Assembly: GCA_009746045.1 (NCBI GenBank)
Contig: RPFO01000084.1
Location: 1,010,176 to 1,074,175, forward strand
Source of the DNA: Mesostigma viride
Lineage: Eukaryota > Streptophyta > Mesostigmatophyceae > Mesostigmatales > Mesostigmataceae
Direction of reading: 5' to 3'
DNA: 64,000 nt
Part shown: in pieces, positions 10,109-19,850 of the stretch
Layout of the letters: each line of letters starts with the position of its first letter
Numbering within the stretch: position 1 is the stretch's first letter
The notes under the pieces: generated by a model
Seen by the model: only the letters and a program-made list of their open reading frames with translations
Databases searched by the model: none
What the model was told of the DNA's origin: nothing
Made by a program: the position numbers and the translations under genes

Positions 10109-13100
10109 ATGGCAGACGGCTTGGCTACGTCGGCGGAGAGAGTGAAGGACACACTGGCCACCATGCGCTCGACATTGCGTGAGCCGGTAAGTACAGTAGA
10201 CGGTTACGCAGTTGGCGGGTATAATTTCATGTTACGCGGCTGGGCATATTACGGAGACAAGGTCGTTGTCCCTGGCGTTATGCAGGCAGGTGATGCGTGG
10301 CCGGGCGCCATGCCCTTTTTGTTTTTTTTGGGCCAACATGCACCTGATGCTTTTCGTCGGTTGTTGACAACCCAATCTGGTGGCTGGCATCCATGCTTTG
10401 GACGTACGCGGGCCGGGATGCACGTGCACGGAGCGCAGGTGAACAATTGCAAGACACCGAATGACTTCGTCAGTCTGTCCAGAGATTTTAAGGGCTCTCC
10501 CGTTGAGAGGCTCGTCGTTACCTTACACACGAAACAGGAGTTACACAGGCGCAAGGATGACCTGAAGAAGCTGGCTGGCGATACGTGGGACGTCAACGCA
10601 TGCACGGCCGCCGTAAGGTTTTCCCTGTAATGTAGCTACAATGTTGTTGCTTTCTGTTGGATGCATTGCAGGTAGAATGCTAGGCCTTGAACCAACCGGC
10701 CGAGGCACATGGGTGACGTCTCTGAATTTGTGGCATGGGGTGTTCCTGGTTTCATGCTGCTTCAATGTACATGGATGCCGTTTGTACGCAGCATCGACGA
10801 CTGAATGAGCACCAGAATAAGCGCGCTGCAAAGGTGTGGCCTGTCAAGAGTGAGCGCGATGCAAACCTGCGGAAGCTTGGAGCCTCAACATCGTCTGCTG
10901 ATGAGCAGAAAGAGGCTGAAGGTGCAGCGCCGGTTGCGTCTGGGGGTAATACACGGCAACCAGCGACGCAGGGTCAGCTCGCAGTCCTTCCCCCGCCCCT
11001 AACCTCCGCCTCCCCCCCAATGCCGTCCTTGGCTCTCTCAGGGGGCTTATCAAGCCTCCCACATGCGGACAGTGCTGCCCGTGCTGGCTACGAGGTAGCA
11101 AATGAGGCGCAACATCTGCTTCGAGCTGCGCTAGAGGCTTTGCAAGGCGTGACAGCAAGTGCGGCGCCAATCCTTAAAGACCCCGTTGCAGCGGGTAATC
11201 TGGCGCAGGCAGTCGTGACCAACCAGATACTCGCGCAGGTAGGGCTCCTGTTATTTTGCACTGAGTTTACCTGTTTATCGGGTTGTTTGTTGTGTTCAAG
11301 CAGTAACGTCTTATCTGAGCATCTCCATTGTTAGGATGTCCACGGCCTTGGCACACCGGGCTTATTTACAGCAATAATCTGCCTGGTGATGTGTGTGATC
11401 GGCACTGTGTGTTGCAGCTCATGCGCGTGGCATCAGCAGCCAATCGGGGCAGCGGGGACGAGGCCGCCACGGCGGTGGTGGGCGGGGGCAGCGGGGACGA
11501 GGCCGCCACGCCGGTGGTGGGCGGGGGCAGCGGGGGTGAGGCCGCCACGGCGCCGGTGGGCGGGGGCAGCGGGGGTGAGGCCGCCATGCCGGTGGTGGGC
11601 GGGGGCAGCCGGGATGAGGCCGCCACGGCGGTGGTGGGCGGGGGCAGCGGGGGTGAGGCCGCCACGGCGGTGGTGGGCGGGGGCAGCCGGGATGAGGCCG
11701 CCACGGCGGTGGTGGGCGGGGGCAGCGGGGGTGAGGCCGCCACGGCGGTGGTGGGCGGGGGCAGCCGGGATGAGGCCGCCACGGCGGTGGTGGGCGGGGG
11801 CAGCGGGGGTGAGGCCGCCACGGCGGTGGTGGGCGGGGGCAGCCGGGATGAGGCCGCCACGGCGGTGGTGGGCGGGGGCAGCGGGGGTGAGGCCGCCACG
11901 GCGGTGGTGGGCGGGGGCAGCCGGGATGAGGCCGCCACGGCGGTGGTGGGCGGGGGCAGCGGGGGTGAGGCCGCCACGGCGCCGGTGGGCGGGGGCAGCC
12001 GGGATGAGGCCGCCACGGCGGTGGTGGGCGGGGGCAGCGGGGGTGAGGCCGCCACGGCGGTGGTGGGCGGGGGCAGCCGGGATGAGGCCACCACGGCGGT
12101 GGTGGGCGGGGGCAGCGGGGGTGAGGCCGCCACGGCGCCGGTGGGCGGGGGCAGCGGGGACGAGGCCGCCACGGCGGTGGTGGGCGGGGGCAGCGGGGGT
12201 GAGGCCGCGGGCAGCGGGGGCGGGGTCGCGGCCAGCAATGATGGGTGGACAGTTTCTGAAGATGCGGAGGAGGTGGACAGTGCTGAGAAGCGCCCAACCG
12301 AGGAGCAGGCACGTACGGGGCCTGACGCATTCATAGACGTGGATGCGTGGGCGGATGCGGTTGAGGCTGCGGCTGCGGCTGCGGGGGGGAAGCGAAAGCG
12401 AAGCCCAAGGCCAGCCGCGCCACTGAAGGTGGTGGGTGATGATGCCCCGTGCACGTCTTGCCAGCAGGGTGCCAGGTTTATGGCGGAGGAAGACTTGGTC
12501 GTAACAGGCGAGCATCAACGCGTTATGAAAAACCAAGGCAACAACTGTTGCTTCTTAGATGCAGCAGTTGACGTGATTTTTTTTACCATCTTGTTTGTCT
12601 TGCAAACACTTGGCGCCCCAGGACTGTCATTCCTCGTGACACGTCCGCCTTGTGTGCCACATACCCCGGATATTTGCCGGATCGGCTGGATTCTCATGAA
12701 ATTGATGTTCTACCGGAGTGCTGGTAGGCTGGACATGATGACTACTAAATGGCGGAATGAGCTGTTTGATCAGCTTTCCAAAGTCGCCCGGGTGCGTGAG
12801 CTGCCGATTCAAGTGGGAGGAATGGGGTCCGTCCATGAAGCATTGTCGCTACTTCTTGTACATTTGAAGGGGTGCCAGCCTACCTTTACACCCTACAAGT
12901 GTGTCGCACGCGCTTCGGAAAAAGAAGATTGTGAACCCCCGCATCCAATCGACCTACGTGTGGCGCACGGTTCCGTACTGGAACGCCTCATGGACAACGC
13001 CGGTTTGTTGGCCAACATGCGGGCTGTCTGCCTGGAAGGCTATATAAGCATCCACCAAGTCGCACGGTGTAAAAGCTTGGGACCGGAACCGTGCCTGAGG

Positions 13101-13478
13101 CAGCGTGTCTTTAAAGGCAACCCCGCATACCTGGTGTTTACCATGCTCCATGGGGAGAAGAGTATCCCCTTGGACAACTACAGTGGGCCTCCTTTGCCCG
13201 TCGCTTTCAATGTGGAAATTAATGTGGATGAAGACGGTGCCATGTCTAAACGCACAGTGGACCTGCGCCTTGCAATTCTCATGCGAGCGTATTATAAGCA
13301 CTGGACCACATTGGTGCCTGCAAGCACTGACCCCACCAGGTGGTGCGAACAGTGGGTGGAGTATGATGACCTTAAGAAAACCGTCCAGCCACGTGGTCGT
13401 CTGAGTGATGTCGTCCAGCAGTTGACCGGCTGCATGTATGGAGCGGTGTACCGTGTGATTACGCCATGCCAGAACTAA
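10109..13478 (+). CDS. USP-type deubiquitinase-like protein with 12-residue repeats
   Basis: Three exons in matching phase, 10109-10612, 10792-11238 and 11418-13478, give 1003 residues. Residues 1-168 form a domain I do not recognise. Residues 170-317 are Ala-rich with predicted helices. About 340-600 is a run of some 21 VGGGSGGEAATA-type repeats, then an acidic stretch and a KRKR basic cluster. The C-terminal 320 residues resemble a C19/USP cysteine peptidase. The Cys box is NQGNNCCFLDA with Cys694 or Cys695. The His box is AYYKHWTTLV (His945), followed by WVEYDD (Asp967-968). Typical USPs read GNTCYLNS and GHY, so this is a divergent member. Deubiquitinase activity is inferred; action on another ubiquitin-like modifier is possible. 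AATAAA lies about 67 bp past the stop. The gene is inside the 12-kb element and diverges from the transposase. Confidence 0.7.
11449..12210 (+). repeat. 36-bp minisatellite in the deubiquitinase-like gene
   Basis: About 21 head-to-tail 36-bp units built on GGTGGTGGGCGGGGGCAGC and GAGGCCGCCACGGC, with alternating GGGGGTGAG and CGGGATGAG subtypes. The unit length keeps the frame. All six frames stay open here, so the other long proteins readable from this stretch are artefacts. Confidence 0.95.
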
Positions 13479-13489
13479 CCGAGTGCAGT

Positions 13490-13596
13490 GTCAATCATGC
13501 TCCACGGCTCCCCACCGGGACTCCGCGTAGTTAATTAAGTAATGCCAATAAATGTGAATGGTGAGGACAACTTAATATCAACTTGTCATCGAGTAC
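13490..13596 (+). repeat. 105-bp direct repeat, copy 1 (3' flank of the deubiquitinase-like gene)
   Basis: Begins TCAATCATGCTCCACGGCTC and ends at TTGTCATCGAGTA. It is essentially identical to 14778-14882. It starts with a GCTCCACGG hairpin and TTAATTAAG, like the LINE tails elsewhere in the window. Confidence 0.85.
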
Positions 13597-13819
13597 TGAC
13601 CGCGTACATGTGTCTCCCATGCACATGCTGACAGGTTTACTGGGGATTAGCGTGCACTTTAGGTTGGTCAGTCAGTCAGTTTATTCCCACGCCGGTTATC
13701 CGACAGAGTTATATTAAGGGGGTTAGTCAGTGTTGCGAATCTCGCCTCCTAAGTCCTACGATAATCTTAGTTAATACTCGTACATTATTACAACTAGGTA
13801 CTGGTGAACTTATGAACTT

Positions 13820-13980
13820 TCTACATAATACACCCGGCGTGTACACCCGTGTACACCCGGAGTGTACACCCGTGTGTACCCGGGAGTGCACTGCGAAGTG
13901 GAGCGTGACCCACAACGACGTTGTGGATCACGCCACCACATACATATGTACAGTACATACTTGTACTAGCGCCGACACTT
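13820..13980 (-). repeat. Right terminal repeat and subterminal array of the 12-kb element
   Basis: GTGTACACCC-type words (13830-13880), GAAGTGGAGCGTGACCCACA, the palindrome around 13915, and the terminal inverted repeat ending at 13980. In reverse complement it matches 1993-2075 with small gaps. GGTT follows at 13981. Confidence 0.7.
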
Positions 13981-13984
13981 GGTT

Positions 13985-14400
13985 AAACATACATGAACAT
14001 TAATACTTGTGACATGATTAGAATTAATATAATGGTAACCCCTTCCTTGCTGGGTAAATAATAATAGTTAGTAACTTGGGCTGGACAAGCATGGTTAAGG
14101 TAATGGCAACATGACTTGCCTAAAGCATTGTTGTTCACTTTGTCTTGACCACCATGGTAAGGGTACATGGTAACATCACTTGGCGTGTATCAAATGGTGA
14201 CTTGGGCTTGACAACCATAGCTAGTGTAGATGGTACCATCACTTGGCTTGATTTATTAAGTTAGACAACTAACTTGATAAACATTGGAGGCCTGAGGTTG
14301 AGTTCCATGGTTATGGTAGGGGTAATACCAGCATCACTACCCTAACTCATTAATTGAGTGATGTTTAATTGAGTATGTTAGTGGGAGCATGTACAATGTG
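13985..14400. other. A/T-rich gene-free region
   Basis: No gene seen. Recurrent words such as CATGGTAA and ACTTGGNTTGACAACCATGG suggest an old degenerate tandem repeat of about 60-70 bp. Confidence 0.4.
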
Positions 14401-14404
14401 ATTT

Positions 14405-14640
14405 TAATTTTAAATTTAATTAAATTATAACATGCCTCCGCTGGGGGGCCATGTAGCACATATTCCAGTGGGGGGTGGGGGTGGGTGGAAGCTGAACCGC
14501 GGGGCCCAAAGGGGGCCATCTATTCTAATCTACTCTAAACCTTTCTAGCCTTGCGCTTGCCCCGCCCTGTGGTGGGGGGTTTGCCCACAGGGGCAGGCTC
14601 ATGTGCCAAGACAATGTCTTGCCACAATGTGATATGACTT
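14405..14640 (-). mobile_element. APE-type LINE 3' end fragment
   Basis: On the minus strand it carries the last codons and 3' region seen in the LINE at 49085-49310: CCTGTGGGCAA then CC-rich sequence, TATGTGCTACATG, a hairpin around CCCCCAGCGGAGG, and GCATGTTATAATTTAATT. It is 5'-truncated to about 230 bp. Confidence 0.55.
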
Positions 14641-14748
14641 CCACTATGAGTATAAAAGTCCTCATGGCATCGGGAAGGAGGGTTAAGGCGAGACATGGGG
14701 CCCCCAGCAATATGACCGCCCGTGCATGCAATGCAGCCTACAAACTAA

Positions 14749-14916
14749 TGTTTCACTTAATACAAACTAATGCACAGTCAATCATGCTCCACGGCTCCCC
14801 ACCGGGACTCCGCGTAGTTAATTAAGTAATGCCAATAAATGTGAATGGTGAGGACAACTTAATATCAACTTGTCATCGAGTATGTTTCACTTAATACAAA
14901 CTAATGCACAGTCAAC
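14749..14916 (+). repeat. 105-bp repeat copy 2 between two 34-bp duplicates
   Basis: The segment ATGTTTCACTTAATACAAAC TAATGCACAGTCAA occurs at 14749-14782 and 14882-14916. Between them lies the second copy of the 105-bp sequence found at 13490-13596. The arrangement suggests insertion with a 34-bp target duplication, or a local tandem duplication. Confidence 0.75.
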
Positions 14917-14917
14917 C

Positions 14918-15478
14918 TAAACTATACTAGTACGATGAAAGGCTAGACACCCCGGGCCCCACGACGGAGGGCACGGCTAGCCCGCCGGCTAGCACGGCTA
15001 GATGTAGCATGTTCCTTCCAATATGAACCTAAATCTCCTGCATCAAGTATATAGCAGTCATTCACTTTATATACATGCATGCTGTAGCGAGCAAATAAGT
15101 GGACAACTGAAAGGGGTCAACCAAGGCAATTGCAAAGCCGTAGTATGTCTGCAAGCAAGCCTGCCTTTAGATAAGGAGAGTTGGGTCTTATGACAGGTCC
15201 TATCATAAGACCCAACTCTCCTTATCTAAAGGCAGGCTTGCTTGCAGACATACTACGGCTTTGCAATTAAATTGGTTGACCCCTTTCAGTTGTCCACTTA
15301 TTTGCTCGCTACAGCATGCATGTATATAAAGTGAATGACTGCTATATACTTGATGCAGGAGATTTAGGTTCATATTGGAAGGAACATGCTACATCTAGCC
15401 GTGCTAGCCGGCGGGCTAGCCGTGCCCTCCGTCGTGGGGCCCGGGGTGTCTAGCCTTTCATCGTACTAGTATAGTTTA
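14918..15478. repeat. 561-bp near-perfect palindrome (foldback element)
   Basis: Arms 14918-15193 and 15203-15478 are inverted copies about 276 bp long, with only a few differences (for example around 15120 and 15270) and a 9-base spacer. Arm ends read TAAACTATACTAGTACGATG. No coding potential. It looks like a foldback or MITE-type element and would form a long hairpin RNA if transcribed. Confidence 0.9.
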
Positions 15479-15558
15479 CTGCTACCAGGCTTCCTAACAC
15501 TCTAGCAACGATGGAAGTTTATGTTCATCATGGCACTACATCCATGTAAGTACCGTAA

Positions 15559-16441
15559 GTTACGTTAAATAGTGCCGGAACCTTTTGCCGCCTGAGGCAA
15601 ATCGGTCCGTAACACTATTTTGCCCGGAATAACCACTTCCGAGCACCCAAGTTAATTCGGCCGAATTAACTTGGGTGCTCGGAAGTGGTTATTCCGGGCA
15701 AAATAGTGTTACGGACCGATTTGCCTCAGGCGGCAAAAGGTTCCGGCACTATTTAACGTAACTAAAACCTGGCCTCATGGAGGGGGGACGAAGAGCCCGA
15801 GACATCCGCCTAGGCCGCTGAGCACGCACCACTAAATGCGCCGGAACTGCCTCAGTGAGGATTCGAACCCCTGACCTCCAAGGTGCACAGGTTTTAGTTA
15901 CGTTAAATAGTGCCGGAACCTTTTTGCCGCCTGAGGCAAATCGGGCCGGAACACTATTTTGCCCGGAATAACCACTTCCGAGCACCCAAGTTAATTCGGC
16001 CGAATTAACTTGGGTGCTCGGAAGTGGTTATTCCGGGCAAAATAGTGTTCCGGCCCGATTTGCCTCAGGCGGCAAAAAGGTTCCGGCACTGTTTAACGTA
16101 ACTAAAACCTGTGCACCTTGGAGGTCAGGGGTTCGAATCCTCACTGAGGCAGCTCCGGCGCATTTAGTGGTGCGTGCTCAGCGGCCTAGGCGGATGTCTC
16201 GGGCTCTTCGTCCCCCTCCACGAGGCCAGGTTTTAGTTACGTTAAACAGTGCCGGAACCTTTTTGCCGCCTGAGGCAAATCGGGCCGGAACACTATTTTG
16301 CCCGGAATAACCACTTCCGAGCACCCAAGTTAATTCGGCCGAATTAACTTGGGTGCTCGGAAGTGGTTATTCCGGGCAAAATAGTGTTCCGGCCCGATTT
16401 GCCTCAGGCGGCAAAAAGGTTCCGGCACTGTTTAACGTAAC
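15559..16441. repeat. Nested foldback array: three 205-bp hairpins and two inverted spacers
   Basis: Hairpins at 15559-15762, 15897-16102 and 16236-16441 are copies of one palindrome that starts GTTACGTTAAA and is centred on AATTCGGCCGAATT. Spacers 15763-15896 and 16103-16235 (about 134 bp) are inverted copies of each other. Each spacer holds a T-loop/B-box-like word (GGATTCGAACC at 15859; GGTTCGAATCC at 16130) in the context GGAGGTCAGGGGTTCGAATC C, as in tRNA 3' halves. Long open frames here are antisense-palindrome artefacts. Confidence 0.9.
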
Positions 16442-16575
16442 TCCGTACTGTAGGTTGTCTCCACATATCGCTGATCAATTCTACTTGTGTTGGAAAGGTT
16501 TTTCCATCACATTGGTGCCCACACTTTGGTGGGTCACAGAAGGGTTAGCATGACATGCGTCCAGCCAAGGTTGTT

Positions 16576-17586
16576 TCACTTAGCACATTCTCCATCGCCA
16601 CATCCCTTTGCGGCAAAATCGTCCACCGGCACAGCCCCTGGCGCCACAGCCACTGGCGGCTCAGCCATTTGCGCCACAGCCACTTCCGGCACAGCCACTG
16701 GCGCCACAGCCACTTGTGGCACGGCCACTTGCACCACAGCCACTTGAGATGATGCCACTGGCGCCACATCCTCGAGAGCCGCATCCACTCCCGGCACAGC
16801 CACTGGCGCCACAGCCACTTGCGCCACATCCACTTGCGGCAAAGCCTCCTGTGGCACAGCCACTTGCGGCACAGACGCTTGCTGCACAGGGTTCTCTTCC
16901 TCGTAGTTGGCCCTTCGCCAGACGTCCACGCTACGGCGGGCATTGGCAATCAACTCGCACTTGCCTTCGTGATTAAGCAAAAAGTGCCGTGCTTGACATT
17001 CCGAGGAGCAATAAGTTGCGTCCATGCAATCCCGGCATACCTTCAGATCGACGCCAGCGCCACCATTGAAACACTTGACGCAACGACCACCCTCGGACGG
17101 CTTCTCGTCATAATAGAACAAAACCCCGTCGCAGTCACCCGGAGTTCCCTGCGCGGTGACGGGGAAAGACGCCGCGACTAAGACGCCGTCGTTGTCGCGC
17201 TCCGTAAATCGCACAAACACGTCGTAGCGAGACGAAGACTGGCGAGGAATGCCTGCGAGATAAGCGGCAACGCTCGTGCCTGCAAATTCTGCCAACAGGG
17301 CGTTTGCGGAGACGAAGCGCAGGGGGACGGCAGTAAATGCCTCCGACAGGTACTCAACAGGAAAACGCGCCTCCAAAAGCAGCACCGTCTCCTCCGAAAG
17401 ATTCTTCAACTTCTTCTCGGTGTTCATCTGGATCGTTACATTGGGCACGGCCGAAATGCAGCCGCGAAATGTTTGTAGATATTCGTAAAAATCATAAATG
17501 ACGACGTCTCTCGCCGCCGCCATTTCACGACGCTCCGGCAGCACAGCCGGGAATATCTCAATGGCGATTCCTTCCATCTGCTTCAT
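16576..17586 (-). CDS. MYND-type zinc-finger protein with Pro-Val-Ala repeat tail
   Basis: A single 336-residue frame. I place the start at the ATG at 17586 because the longer open frame upstream has only a GTG. Residues 1-165 form an unrecognised, probably folded N-terminus. Residues 169-210 are a MYND zinc finger with the cysteine/histidine series C-x2-C, C-x2-C, YCSSECQ and H-x-C, with all ligands present. The tail from about 235 is built of degenerate PQVAVAPVAVP repeats encoded by a 15-bp minisatellite at 16640-16880. MYND fingers normally bind proline-rich peptides, so this protein may form partner or repressor complexes. The tail itself is proline-rich and might be a ligand. It is intronless, and its promoter side carries two hairpins (17712-17738 and 17881-17938). 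Confidence 0.75.
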   Translation of the reverse strand: MKQMEGIAIEIFPAVLPERREMAAARDVVIYDFYEYLQTFRGCISAVPNVTIQMNTEKKLKNLSEETVLLLEARFPVEYLSEAFTAVPLRFVSANALLAEFAGTSVAAYLAGIPRQSSSRYDVFVRFTERDNDGVLVAASFPVTAQGTPGDCDGVLFYYDEKPSEGGRCVKCFNGGAGVDLKVCRDCMDATYCSSECQARHFLLNHEGKCELIANARRSVDVWRRANYEEENPVQQASVPQVAVPQEALPQVDVAQVAVAPVAVPGVDAALEDVAPVASSQVAVVQVAVPQVAVAPVAVPEVAVAQMAEPPVAVAPGAVPVDDFAAKGCGDGECAK

Positions 17587-17711
17587 AATACCACGAAACC
17601 AGCTTTTAGAGCAAAAGTTATGGATGGATTGTGAACTTCGAAGTGAGACGATGCCTGTGAATATACATGCGCACGCAGACCTCGCCACCTTGGAAATAAA
17701 ACAGTCAAGAC

Positions 17712-17938
17712 GCCAACCGATACAGGATGTATCGGTTGGGGGCTCCTCTTTACGTTCTGTACTTCTGTAGGTACATTACGTGTTGGGCCGGTGGTCAGCT
17801 CGTAACAAGTCAGTCAGTCTGTCTCTTGCGGAACTTCAAGTACAGAATTCGCCACCACTTTGGGCCGTATCGGTCCTTGGTAGTTACGCAACAAACATTC
17901 GAACGGTCGCCGTGGAAAGTACCTTTGTTGCGTAACTA
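17712..17938. repeat. Two short inverted repeats upstream of the MYND gene
   Basis: 17712-17738 is an 11-bp stem (CCAACCGATAC/GTATCGGTTGG) with a 5-base loop. 17881-17895 and 17924-17938 pair as TAGTTACGCAACAAA and its complement around a 28-base loop. Function unknown. Confidence 0.7.
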
Positions 17939-18234
17939 GTTGCGTTACCGCGGGTTGGTACTGTACCAGCTGCGCGGCAGCTCATGTCTATATAATTTTT
18001 CAAACATGGGCTGCATGTGCCGGCGCACGTTCACGACTCGCCAGTAGTGACGTAAAGCGCCTGAGGATCGACTCTAGTCTGAGTCTGCATGCAGGCCATG
18101 CCAGGCTAGGGCTCGATGAGCTCACGCAATTGCATGGCCGAGGCGTATAGATAATCTGATTTGGCACGCCGCAAAGGTGAAAACCATTTGCATTCAGTGC
18201 CGGTCCGCAGAAAACGTGGAAAAACGCGATCTGC

Positions 18235-18345
18235 AAATGAATCCAGGCCGGAATCAAACTGGGGACCTCTCGCACCAATTTTGCTGACTACAGATAATGT
18301 ATGTATGACAGTCCATGAGCTCGCAGCCAGGTTGCTCAGTCATGC
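18235..18345 (-). repeat. tRNA-like sequence, possible SINE
   Basis: On the minus strand, a D-arm-like GAGC-loop-GCTC is followed about 60 bases later by GAGAGGTCCCCAGTTTGATT CC, close to a Pol III B box. The same 3' half is recognisable at 39531-39552. The stems are incomplete, so a functional tRNA is unlikely. Confidence 0.35.
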
Positions 18346-18449
18346 AGTGTCTTTTTCAGTGCGATTTTTATCATATACGGCATGCGCATTATGAACTGCA
18401 GTCGATATATGATTAAAAAAATATAATTTCTGGCCTGCGCTGGTTGTCT

Positions 18450-18765
18450 CCTTGATAATTACTTACATCAGAGTGAAGGCATGCACCCGCTTAAAAATAA
18501 ACAAAGCCAACGCTAACAAGACAGTCGATATACATTCATTGAGAATGATAAATTACGGAGGTGAGATTGGCATCGATATATATTCCTCGAGAGTGATAAA
18601 TTACGGAGGTGAGATTGGCATGCAAGAAAGGAAAACCCCGAAAAGAAGAACCCTGAAGAAATTAATAGTATTAAATCTGACATGCATGGACATCCAAGGA
18701 TCACGCCAGCTGCAGGCACAAGTTACAACTAACTACTGTACATCACAAAACTACGACACGCAGAA
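18450..18765. repeat. Dispersed repeat with TAAATTACGGAGGTGAGATT units
   Basis: Two direct copies of a 45-bp block (ATTGAGAATGATAAATTACG, then GAGGTGAGATTGGCAT) lie at 18533-18620, followed by AACCCCGAAAAGAAGAACCC and TGAAGAAATTAATAGTATTAAA. Related copies: 22620-22735 (inverted), 23225-23430, 23655-23755 and 35995-36080. No coding potential; probably the terminal part of a mobile element. Confidence 0.7.
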
Positions 18766-19850
18766 ACATCGCTGCCGGCCCACCATGCACGGGCCTGGGA
18801 GGGATCTATAGACTGCATGGGTCGCGACAAAGTCGGCCCGGGTGCGGCGGACTAACACATCAGCCACGGTGCGATCGAGTGAGGGCGCGAGTGCCAGGCG
18901 CTGCCGCCAATACGAGGACCACGTGCCGGAGCAGAGTCACCACGGGACGGTCTGACCCTCGAGGTCGAGGCGGTCCGGCTTCACGGCGCTGGCAGCATGC
19001 GTGGAAAAACTCCGCCGTCTTGGGGCCTGCATGGCCCCGAACTCCTCAAGGACAAACGGGATGCCCCGGTGGGGCCCAACATATTTGCCGCGTAGGAGGC
19101 AAACTTGTCGCGCTCAGCCACAGCGGCTGCAGCGCTGGCATCCACAGCCGCCCAGAGGATGTGGCGAATGGAGAGCCACGGCAGAGCCACGGCTGAGACA
19201 TCGATGAGCAGGTGGCAACCCTGCCCATCGATCGTAGTCAAGCACGGTAATGTCGGGGCGGTGGTAGAGGGCGGCCCCATCCGCGTACGTCCTCGCACTT
19301 GATGGTGGAGTGGGGAAAGACCGACCGAACCATTGCCGTACACACCACCTGGAGGACGGGAGAGCGGTATGGAGATCAGAGGAACCAGTTCTGGTTCTGC
19401 TGGCCAGCCACCCATGCACGCGATGTAGTGCGTCCCAGTAGTATCCAGAGCAAGCCCGCAGCTGCCGCAGGACGCACCCGGGGACGTGTCAATGAGAGGT
19501 TGCGGGGCCAACAGCTGGTGGCGGAGGGCGATGGCGTACAGTCTGTAAAGGGCCGGAACCAGCGTGAACAAAGGGCTCATGGGGAGGGCACGCAGGAATG
19601 CGGCGCCCCCCACGCTCCCCTCAAGGGAAACGGAGTGAAGCCAAGCCTAGTAGTTCCCCTGATCGGTCGTTCAAGCTCGCATGCAGACCCATTCAGTCGG
19701 CACAGTGTACATACTATATCTGCGTCTACAGGTCTTTTGTTGTTTTTCATGAACGCGGCCCGAGGGAAGACACTAGGACTGACGACAGTGGACACGCCGG
19801 GCGTGCCCCGTGGCAGGCCCGACGGTGGATGGCCTTGGCGGGGCGGATGA
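18765..19850 (-). mobile_element. RLE-type LINE 3' fragment (zinc finger and endonuclease region)
   Basis: The minus-strand translation shows LRHQLLAPQPL, then CGSCGLALDTTGTHYIACMG (a C-x2-C...H...C knuckle), then broken remains of a PD-type nuclease (LLIDVSAVALP). The intact order is seen in the paralogue at 53145-53910. This is the C-terminus of a LINE with a restriction-like endonuclease, R2/NeSL style. Frames are interrupted; it is not functional. Confidence 0.6.

Larger units (their letters stand above)
1993..13980. mobile_element. 12-kb DNA element with transposase, oxygenase and deubiquitinase-like genes
   Basis: Seen: the left end begins AAGTGTCGGCGC at 1993 and the right end is its exact complement at 13969-13980. 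Similarity between the ends continues inward for about 80 bp in inverted orientation, through a GTGATCCACAAC/GTTGTGG palindrome. GGTT lies directly outside both ends (1989-1992 and 13981-13984), consistent with a 4-bp target duplication. Inside are repeated GTGTACACCC-type arrays near both ends and in the middle, plus three genes: a 2OG/Fe(II) oxygenase-like gene (+), a DDE transposase (-) and a USP-like gene (+). Inference: one mobile unit. Alternative: two related elements side by side joined near 9605, because the middle array repeats end sequence. A GGTT duplication is not typical of pogo/Tc1 transposases, which use TA, so the mechanism is open. Confidence 0.65.

Noticed and set aside
11366-12536. 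Several 300-370 residue Pro/His/Arg-rich open frames in all frames
   Set aside because: They are shadows of the 36-bp minisatellite; only the plus frame joins a conserved peptidase domain and splice sites.
16060-16151. A tRNA gene with acceptor GCCTCAG/CTGAGGC
   Set aside because: The acceptor match falls within the palindrome, the D arm and anticodon arm do not fold and the spacing is too long; a tRNA-like fragment is the safer reading. A permuted tRNA was also considered, but the following sequence has no matching 5' acceptor.
15749-16553. Repeated 65-98 residue frames starting MLGSGYSGQNSVPARF
   Set aside because: They fall on the perfect palindromes and occur on both strands because of the symmetry.
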